From Desmodesmus armatus (lineage: Eukaryota > Chlorophyta > Chlorophyceae > Sphaeropleales > Scenedesmaceae): a stretch of DNA of 64,000 nt. This document shows positions 57,901-64,000 of this stretch, piece by piece. The stretch lies in contig VIIQ02000565.1 in assembly GCA_007449985.2 (NCBI GenBank), forward strand, positions 1 to 64,000. The letters are read 5' to 3'. Position 1 is the first letter of the stretch, and the number at the start of each line of letters is the position of its first letter. A program made the translations under genes and the position numbers. Under the pieces are notes generated by a model. The model worked only from the letters and a program-made list of their open reading frames with translations, was not told the DNA's origin and searched no databases.

Positions 57901-60900
57901 GGCATTGCTTCCTTGTTGCTATTGCAAGAAGGCTGTCAGTGACACCTCTTGACCTACATGCCGTGTCGTGCCGTGCCGATGTGTGCTGTGTGCTGTGCTG
58001 CAGGGTCTAGGCAAGACTCTGCAGAGCATCACCTTCCTGTCCCACCTCAAATGGGTGATGAACGTGCCTGGCCCCCACCTGGTGGTGGTGCCGCTGTCGG
58101 TCATGTCTAGCTGGATGACTGAGCTGGCGAGGTGGTGCCCTGAACTACGGGCTGTGAAGCTGCACACGGCGGACACAGATGAGCGCAAGAGGCTCAAGAA
58201 GGAGGTGTGTTGGGTGTGTGTGTGTGTGTGGGGATGTTTGAGGGTGTGTGTGTGTGGGGGGGGGGGGGCGAAGGGAGGTGTTTGTGTGTGTGGGGGGGGG
58301 GGGGGGGGCGTTCAGCAAAGGCACCCTAGAGGGGGAAAAAGAAAAGGCAGGTGTTGGCCTGTCCTGGCAGCTTTCATGTAACAGTAACAGAAACACCTCA
58401 TCCTGAACAATCCTGTTGCTGGCTGCTGACTTATTGCCGTGTTGATCGCTGTGGCCGCCTGTGCTGTTTGCTGTGCTACAGGTGTTGGCCCGCCCTGACA
58501 GCTTTGATGTTGCCGTCACCACCTACGAGATGGTCACCAGCGCAGAGTTTGGCAGACCCATTCAGTCAACCATCGTGAGTGTCACAAGATATCAATTGGT
58601 TAATGAAATATTATTACAGCATCCCAAATACTTGAGGGCTGCGGCAGTTGCGTCCTGCATGCTCGCGACGATACGCCTTCGCAACATTGTGGTATTAGGA
58701 ATGGCAGAATTGTTTTCAAACTGCTGAGGTGACAATCTGCAAGACAGTCAGGGTCTGTCCCGTACGGGAAGCGTTGCATGGAACGCGCTCCATCACTGTG
58801 TCGGTATCTCACTCACTGCACAAGGTATATCGCTACAATTCGCAACTTGCGATGTGACAATTCATGTTTGTGTTGTGCCGCAGACGTGGCGCTACCTTGT
58901 GCTCGACGAGGGCCACCGCGTTCGCAACATGGACACACTCACGGCCAAGGCCCTGCGCAGCGTGCAGCGAGGCAACGTGCTGCTGCTGACAGGTGTGCTA
59001 TTTCAATTTCCGGGCGGAGGTATTTTTCAAAAGAATGGGCATAGCAATGTCTTCGCCATCTTATTTGCAAACCGCGCATACCATCGCGTGGCCATGTCAA
59101 GGCAACAACAAACGCTCTTGCAATATATATATTGAGCATATATTGTGACCTGCTATATTGGGGGAAGAAAATGTTACACGCAGACACATTCGCCACACAT
59201 CAATGGCATTGCCTGCCAGGGTTGAACCGGTTGAAACACTAAGGTGGGGAAAAACCCCGATTCTCGTCAGTGGTTTGCACCACCTACACCAGATAGTAGC
59301 CTGATTCAAGCAAGACAGCAAAGGAGACTTCGTTGACATCCTGAGGCAACACGACAACCTTGTACAGAAGTGGGAAGCAAACAGCTAGGATCCAGCAGGC
59401 AGCAACACCAAGAAATACCCCTTGTCAGGTCAGATACCCAAAGTCAGCCCAAGAAGGCGCGCCGGCGCACTTTCATCTTGTACAGAGTGTATGCCAACGC
59501 AGACTGCTCTCCAAGTTGAAAAACTGATCGCACACATTCAGGGTCGTCCAGTACCACAGCATGAGACAGGGAAATCACGCTACCTCCCCGGTTCCGGGCA
59601 CTGTCTCACAGCATCAGACAGGGGGAAGGCCGGGCAAGCGGCGCGCAAATCATCGCAAACAGGGCACTCCAACAGGAAGTGCTTCAAGTCTTCCACATTA
59701 CGACTAGTACCTGTCCTTGCCAGTACAGCTTGGCGGTGGGCCAGGGTAGCATCCTCTCCACAACACAATCGACACAGGCGGTCAGCACGGGGCACAGAGA
59801 CCCTTCGCTTACGGCCCTGTTCTATCTCAAGGTGGGCTGAACTAATACGCAACTGGGCAAGGTTACGCGCTACATCAAAGGGCAGGCACAACTTGATATG
59901 CAGAGGTGCATCGTCCCTTGAGAAGGGATTGAAGCCAGGATCTAGCGGTAGACCCATGCATGATGTGTAAGCTTGTGAATGCCGATAGAAGGGGCGGAGC
60001 GTGGGTCACCTTGGGTGAGACCTCGCCACCGGGCCCTGAATAGGGCAGCCAGCGCGGCCTGCACTGCAGACTCCTCCCACCTCTGTTGCATCACCCAGTC
60101 AAGCGACTGCTGCCGCCAATCACCAGCAAGCAACTGCAACGAGCACATAGTTTGCAGGAAACAAGAGGACCAACACTCCCGACAACCTGCAAGTGCAAGC
60201 GCGACATCCTCACGCCACACACACCCCGCCAGGGATCTCGGCTGATCGTCACGAGCATCAGACAACTTTGTCCACCATCGCGCAGCCAGCACCACCCAGT
60301 GATACATAATGGGTCGACGATGCATGTCCCTGATATTGAGCAGGTTACAATTGCCGTTATTTGCTGTTTCCCTTATATTGATATGTTGCAGGTACTCCGC
60401 TGCAGAACAACATGGTTGAGCTGTACGGCATGCTGGCCTTCATGTACCCTGATGTGTTCACCACTCCAGGGCCATTCGAGGCAGCATTCAACCTTGTCAA
60501 GGGAACGGTGAGTGGCACAGGTGGCGGCTCGGGGTGGAGGGGGTGTGTGAGGGGGGGGAGGGGTAGGGGATGGACGGCTAACGATTGGATGGTGACCTGA
60601 GCTTGAACGTTTTGGACAACCCTACCTGCCAACCCAACCTTGAAATTCCCCCTGTGCCCCCTTTGGCCCGCTGCTTCTGATCAAACACACCGCCAGATTG
60701 ACCAGGCAGCTCCCTGTTGACTCCCTCGCGCCCTTGAGCCTTTTTACACATCGCAAACTCCTAATATATTGTGTCTCATGGTTTGATTGCTTTGTTCAGG
60801 TTGACCAGGAGGCCCTGTCTGCTGCGCACTACCTGCTGCGGCCCTTCTGCCTGCGCCGCTTGAAGAGTGAGGTGGAGGTCACTCTGCCGCCCAAGGTTGA

Positions 60901-63900
60901 GACACGCATTGCGGTGCCACTCAGTGGACAGCAGATCTTCTGGTACAGGAGGTGGGTGGGGGGCGGGGGGGGGGGGGGGGGGGGCTGTTGCAGGGTGGCA
61001 GTGATTGGGTGGCAGTGTTTTGGGGGGGGGGGGCGTGCAGGACTGTTTTCTAGGGACTGAACAGGGTTGTCGGCAGGCAGTTCCACTGCCTGTATTGTGA
61101 GGTGGGTGAGGAGTGAGGTTGAGGTCACTCTGCCGCCCAAGGTTGAGACACGCATGGCAGTGCCACTCAGTGGACAGCAGATCTTCTGGTACAGGAGGTG
61201 GGTGGGGGGTGCGGGGGGGGGGGGGTGCAGGATGGCAGTGCCTGGGGGGTGTACATGACTGTTCAAGCGAATGGACAGGGTTGCCGGCACAGATTATTTT
61301 TTCTTCTGGTACAAAAGGTGGGTGGTGTGTTAGGCACGGAGAATGCATGTGTATAAACATGCAAGTCACATGTGTGTCGACAGAGAGAGAGTTGTGTGTT
61401 TGGGGGGGGGTGCAGGGTGGCAGTGCCTGGGGTGGGGTGTGCAGGGGGGGGGGTGGCAGGGTGGCAGAGCCTGGGGGGTGTCTTAGCAACTGAACAGTGT
61501 GTTCAGCACAGGTTAATTTCATTGCCTGTGGTGTGTTGTCTGATTCACTGCTCGAACCAGCACTGATTCAGACAACACACTACAGGCAATGAAACTGATC
61601 TTTGCCGACTCGAGACTTGTTGTGACGGCATGTTTGGGGGTGTAGTGTTTGGGTTTGTTTTTGTAGTCCCAGTGGGCTTGCCATCCTCGTTGACAGGTAC
61701 CGGGCAGGTTGAGGGTTCATGGTGGGGGTTGTTTCTATGTAGTACTGGTGGGCTTGCCGTCTTTGGTGAAGGGCACCGGGTTTAGGGTGTGGGTTGATGT
61801 CTTGTGGCAGGCTTAAATCAAATCAAAATTACAGGTTTGGGGTTCAGGGTTGGGGTAATTTTTATGTAGTACTGGTGGGCTTGTTGTCATTGCTTGCCGC
61901 ACCCGTCAGCAAGGACTGCAAGCCCACTGGTACTACACAGGGAAAACTTCAACCCTGAACCCTAAACCAGCTGAATGAAGGGTTTGGTTTTATTTTTTGT
62001 GGTAGCAGTGGGCTTGCCGTCCTCGTTGACAGGCACCAGGCAGGTTGAGGGTTCATGGTTGGGGTTGTTTCTATGTAGTACTGGTGGGCTTGTTGTCATT
62101 GCTTGCCACACCCGTCAGCAAGGACTGCAAGCCCACTGGTACCACACAGGAAAACCCTGAACCCTAAACTAGGGGAGGGGGGAAGATTGAGGCGGAGGTC
62201 ACTTTGCCAGCCAAGGTTTATACACAAACTACTAGTAATAGTATCAATGTGCTGTATGGGTGCTGGTGCGGGGTACCCCAGGGTACGGGGGTAATGTAGG
62301 CAATCCCATGTTGTTGCTGCTGCTGCTGCTGTTTGCAGGCTGCTGTTGAGGAACCATGAGGCCCTTGCTGCCCTAGAGGCCGCAGTCACCAAGGGACCCC
62401 TGGCCACTCCAATATGCAAGTTTTCATCTGAATTTGTTTCTGTGCTGCTGCTGCTGCTGCTGCTGCTGTTTGCAGGCTGCTGTTGCGGAACCATGAAGCC
62501 CTTGTCGCCCTAGAGGCTGCAGTCACCAAGGGACCTCCAGCCACACCAAACCTCGACCCTACCCCAAACTCTAAGCTAAACCCTACTGCTGATGTTGCTG
62601 CTTGCAGGCTGCTGTTGCGGAACCATGAGGCTCTTGCAGCCCTAGAGGCTGCAGTCACCAAGGGACCCCAGGCCACACCCAAACGTAAGGGGCGCTGGGC
62701 ACACAAGAACAGCACCACCTCCCCAGCAGCAGCAGCAGCAACAGGTGAGGTCGCCAACGGCGCTGACGGCACCGACACAGCAGCAGCAGCAGCAGTAGCA
62801 GCCGCCAATGGGGATGGGGGCTCTGCTGACGGTTCTCCTGCAGCCGCCGCAGCCGCCGGCGGAGACCCAGCAGCAGCAGCAGCAGCCGCCGGCGGCAGCG
62901 ACGGCACAGCAGCAGCAGCAGCAGCAGCAGCGGAGGGTGGTGCTACCCCTGCTGCTGTTGCTGACCAGCCTGTGGTTGCTCAGGGTAACACCTGGCGCCG
63001 GCTGCTGAACCTGATTATGCAGCTGAGAAAGGTGGTGAACCACCCCTTCATGATGCCGGACTCTGAGCCACGCGGGGACGGGACCAGCTCACTGCAAGAG
63101 CTGCTGGACGCATCAGGTGAGTGTGCTCAGCAGGCTGGTGTGCATGGTACTGCACTGTGGTGAACCACCCATTCTTTATGCGATACTCTGAAAGCCGGCG
63201 AGGGGGACAGGACCAGCTCAATGCAGGAGCTGCTGGATGTGTCAGGTGGGTGTACTGTTTGAGTTTTTGGGGGGGGGGGGTGGATGTACTGTGTTGTGAA
63301 GTGTATTGTAATGCACTGTGGTGAACCACCCCTTCATGATGCCGGACTCTGAGCCGCGCGGGGACGGCACCAGCTCACTACAGGAGCTGCTGGACGCATC
63401 AGGTGGGTGTAACTGTTTGTTTTTTGGGGGGGGGTGATATGTACTGTGTTGTGAAGTGTACTGTATTGTACTGCACTGCACTGTGCTGAACCACCACTCC
63501 CTGATGCCTGGCCCCTGTTTTTTGGAGGGGGGAGTGTAGATGGGACCACCTCACTACAGGAGCTGCTGGACGCATCAGGTGAGTGCGCTGTATTGTACTG
63601 TGATGTAATGTACTGTACTGCACTGTACTGTGTGTTACTGCACTGTGCTGCTCCACCCTTTCCTGAGGCCGGACCTCTGAGTGTGGGTGGGGCGGGGGGG
63701 GGGGGGGCACCAGCACACTGCAGGAGCTGCTGGACGGGTGATGTGAGCGTAGTGCATTAGTTATGACTGGACTGGAGTGAATCATCCCACCCATTCGGTA
63801 TGGCGGGCTTCGAAGCGCGTGCATGGTGTGTGTGCGTGTGTGTGTGGGGGGGGGGGCGAGGGGGAATCAGCACACTGCAGGCTGGATGCCTCAGGTACTT

Positions 63901-64000
63901 GTCATGCTGTACCGTGTGCTGTGTGCCCTGCAGGCAAGCTGTCAGTGCTGCACCGTCTCCTGGTGAAGCTTCATGCGCGAGGTCACCGTGTGGTGCTGTT
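51237..64000 (+). CDS. Agenet-SNF2 chromatin remodeller, ISWI-like helicase (>=15 exons, 3' end outside window)
   Basis: Exons: 51237-51473, 52203-52296, 53429-53619, 54629-55588, 56420-56682, 56967-57037, 57243-57351, 57572-57640, 58004-58204, 58482-58574, 58884-58992, 60392-60507, 60800-60951, 62608-63116, 63934-beyond 64000. Two Agenet/Tudor-like modules start the protein (RGQLVEVVGVEEEGFPASFV, VEYLEFLDE; MSVELYEDDVWWKGFVLRKS, HLRNLRPGYDW). Then a poly-Ala region with VKAE, VKQE and VKPE sites, a basic Gln-rich segment, and SNF2: LRDYQLEGLSWMV, DEMGLGKTLQS (Walker A), VLDEGHRVRN (motif II), LLLTGTPLQNN (III), YLLRPFCLRRLKSEVE, LIMQLRKVVNHPF, and GKLSVLHRLLVKL starting the second lobe. Motifs are intact, so ATP-dependent nucleosome remodelling is expected. 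Exon 4 changes frame once near 55020 inside a GCN run (unseen intron or repeat indel). Many introns carry exon-edge copies. Confidence 0.85.
51972..52172 (+). repeat. Duplicated acceptor-side region before exon 2 of the SNF2 gene
   Basis: TCAACAGCAGCGTCGCC and the following GACAC..CTGCCAATGACACACG occur at about 51972 and again at about 52107. AAGGCTGGCATG at 52075 mimics the true exon 2 start (AGGCTGGCATG, 52201). The period is about 132 bases. Confidence 0.8.
52240..52920 (+). repeat. Five copies of the 3' edge of SNF2 exon 2
   Basis: GCAAGTCACCTGCGGGAGTG and its variants occur at about 52260 (exon), 52420, 52563, 52708 and 52888. Most are followed by TGCCAGGTGGG, the duplicated donor. Spacing is 144-180 bases, with G runs between copies. 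Confidence 0.95.
53022..53450 (+). repeat. Three copies of the 5' edge of SNF2 exon 3
   Basis: CTGCAGAGGTGAAGCAGAGC (53023), CTGCAGAGATGAACCAAAGC (53245) and the true CTGCAGAGGTCAACCAGAGC (53423), each with the acceptor, at ~180-220-base spacing. An 18-19-base C run (about 53213) lies beside the second copy. Confidence 0.85.
53834..53886 (+). repeat. Copy of the 3' edge of SNF2 exon 3
   Basis: GGAGGAGCTGCTGGAAAAGT through GACGAGATACAGGTGGG repeats 53575-53624 nearly exactly, with the donor. G runs lie on both sides. Confidence 0.95.
54229..54628 (+). repeat. Three copies of the 5' region of SNF2 exon 4
   Basis: CAGGCTGCTGCTGCTAGGGC occurs at 54226, 54356 and 54589, each followed by a C-rich CACCCC/CCTGC stretch. 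The third precedes the acceptor chosen by phase (54628). Confidence 0.85.
55754..55800 (+). repeat. Copy of the 3' edge of SNF2 exon 4
   Basis: AGTGGGGAGCCGGGCGTGCA then CAAGAAGGAACTGACAGG repeats 55551-55590. A 20-base G run (~55710) lies between them. Confidence 0.9.
55813..55994. repeat. Large hairpin whose arms are copies of the SNF2 exon 5 acceptor edge
   Basis: Left arm 55813-55890 includes GCTGCAGATAAGCCTTTCAC and ACCATACCCTCTCAT, a diverged copy of the exon 5 start. Right arm 55922-55994 is its reverse complement. A partial copy of the exon edge has therefore been inverted as well as duplicated. Confidence 0.85.
56004..56325 (+). repeat. Two direct copies of the 5' edge of SNF2 exon 5
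   Basis: TTGCAGACAAGCCCTTCACC (56001) and TCTGCAGACAAGCCCTTCAC (56248), the latter continuing about 75 bases with the exon 5 sequence. The true exon starts at 56420. Confidence 0.95.
56767..56825 (+). repeat. (GTGCT)n/(GTGTC)n pentamer array
   Basis: GTGCT and GTGTC pentamers in tandem, in the intron before SNF2 exon 6. Confidence 0.9.
56835..56880 (+). repeat. Diverged copy of the 5' edge of SNF2 exon 6
   Basis: TTCAGGTGACTGCTGGTCTG CATGCTG resembles the true CTACAGGCGACCTCTGGTCT GCGTGCTG at 56961-56988. Confidence 0.7.
58347..58395 (+). repeat. Diverged copy of the 5' edge of SNF2 exon 10
   Basis: GCAGGTGTTGGCCTGTCCTG GCAGCTTTCATGT resembles ACAGGTGTTGGCCCGCCCTG ACAGCTTTGATGT at 58479. 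G runs (58256, 58290) lie before it. Confidence 0.85.
59129..60342 (-). mobile_element. 5'-truncated LINE (non-LTR retrotransposon) with 10-bp target-site duplication
   Basis: ATATTGAGCA occurs at 59129-59138 and 60333-60342, a perfect 10-bp target-site duplication around a 1194-base insertion in SNF2 intron 11. On the minus strand, 60325-59942 encodes YHWVVLAARWWTKLSDARDD..., and 59957-59580 encodes a segment with CRLC...LKHFLLECPVC. This is the CxxC...HxxxxC zinc knuckle found at the C-terminus of many LINE reverse-transcriptase proteins. The two frames overlap near 59945, so one frameshift separates them. No reverse-transcriptase core is present: a 5'-truncated, dead copy. Splicing removes it, leaving the host frame intact. 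Confidence 0.85.
59580..60325 (-). pseudogene. LINE ORF2 C-terminal remnant, frameshifted
   Basis: See the LINE element: two overlapping minus-strand frames give the end of a LINE polyprotein. The downstream frame carries the CxxC...HxxxxC knuckle and ends at PEPGR-stop. The frameshift and lack of upstream sequence make it non-functional. Confidence 0.8.
61085..61325 (+). repeat. Copies of the 3' half of SNF2 exon 13
   Basis: 61096-61206 repeats 60865-60957 (VEVTLPPKVETRIAVPLSGQ ... FWYRR plus donor) with few changes. 61296-61325 is a short decayed copy (TTCTTCTGGTACAAAAGGTG). G runs separate them. Confidence 0.95.
61513..61595. repeat. Inverted repeat, ~31-bp arms, in SNF2 intron 13
   Basis: TTTCATTGCCTGTGGTGTGT TGTCTGATTCA is the reverse complement, with about two mismatches, of TGATTCAGACAACACACTAC AGGCAATGAAA. 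Loop about 20 bases. Confidence 0.85.
61640..62175. repeat. Two ~209-bp tandem units, each a foldback, in SNF2 intron 13
   Basis: TGTAGTACTGGTGGGCTTG (61865, 62074) and GTCAGCAAGGACTGCAAGCC CACTGGTA (61906, 62115) recur at 209-base spacing. Within each unit the first pairs with CAAGCCCACTGGTACTACAC downstream, and GGGTTCAGGGTT pairs with AACCCTGAACCC. Confidence 0.8.
62186..62226 (+). repeat. Decayed partial copy of SNF2 exon 13
   Basis: GAGGCGGAGGTCACTTTGCC AGCCAAGGTT resembles GAGGTGGAGGTCACTCTGCC GCCCAAGGTT at 60869. Confidence 0.8.
62339..62690 (+). repeat. Three copies of the 5' edge of SNF2 exon 14
   Basis: TGCAGGCTGCTGTTG.GGAACCATGA and the following LRNHEALAALEAAVTKGP codons begin at 62339, 62476 and 62608. 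The last two are exactly 132 bases (44 codons) apart with no stop between them, so either acceptor keeps the frame. Confidence 0.95.
63031..63895 (+). repeat. Six-copy array of the 3' edge of SNF2 exon 14 with progressive decay
   Basis: The exon copy (63031-63120: GGTGAACCACCCCTTCATGA ... GAGCTGCTGGACGCATCAGGTGAG) is followed by copies at about 63162, 63322, 63486, 63650 and 63775, ~160-165 bases apart. Copies 2-4 keep the donor; 5 loses it; 6 keeps only fragments. G runs occur in most units. Confidence 0.95.

Noticed and set aside
59422..59970. 182-codon + strand frame in a SNF2 intron
   Set aside because: Shadow of the antisense LINE remnant, which carries the zinc knuckle on the other strand.
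61960..61980. CCCTAAAC, resembling plant-type telomere repeat
   Set aside because: Occurs singly in a foldback unit, not as a tandem array.

Overview
The window looks like nuclear DNA of a chlorophyte green alga, most likely of the Scenedesmus/Tetradesmus (Sphaeropleales) kind. This is inferred from spliced genes with GT...(Y)TGCAG introns, very abundant CAG/GCN repeats that give poly-Gln and poly-Ala tracts in proteins, TG-rich introns, and plant-type protein families. Nothing resembles a prokaryotic operon, organelle genome or CRISPR array. Gene models were built by hand from splice signals and phase arithmetic. Most multi-exon models close exactly in phase, which is strong internal support.

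Layout: (1) 355-2727 (+), 3' end of a low-complexity protein; (2) 3861-5436 (+), small secreted Cys-containing protein; (3) 8184-12466 (+), adenylate/nucleotide-kinase-like protein with a long C-terminal extension; (4) 12.5-18.4 kb, gene-poor; (5) 18446-24730 (+), secreted protein made of two tandemly duplicated multi-exon modules, the first with a one-base frame break; (6) 26138-27878 (-), HUH/Rep-type endonuclease of a replitron-like or CRESS-Rep-derived element, with strong GC-rich hairpins and a divergent TATA-started small gene beside it; (7) 30458-34306 (-), polyQ/polyA protein ending in a C3HC4 RING finger; (8) 35025-43164 (-), SAP-PHD-PINIT SIZ1/PIAS-like SUMO-ligase relative whose SP-RING has lost its zinc ligands; (9) 43686-44888 (+), single-exon Gln-rich protein; (10) 46671-50586 (-), GST-fold protein; (11) 51237 to beyond 64000 (+), chromatin remodeller with two Agenet-like domains, Ala-rich linker with SUMO-consensus motifs, and an ISWI-like SNF2 helicase. 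A 5'-truncated LINE with a perfect 10-bp target-site duplication lies antisense in one of its introns.

The most striking feature of the right half (36-64 kb) is systemic. Exon edges (the last or first 30-120 bases of an exon plus its splice site) are copied repeatedly into the adjacent intron, in several genes on both strands, often beside runs of 10-23 G or C. Copies range from near-identical to decayed, including a six-copy array with visible decay at 63031-63895. Two genes also have tandem copies of their stop-codon/3'UTR boundary. This looks like an active process of gene-edge tandem duplication that enlarges introns and UTRs and can create alternative exons.
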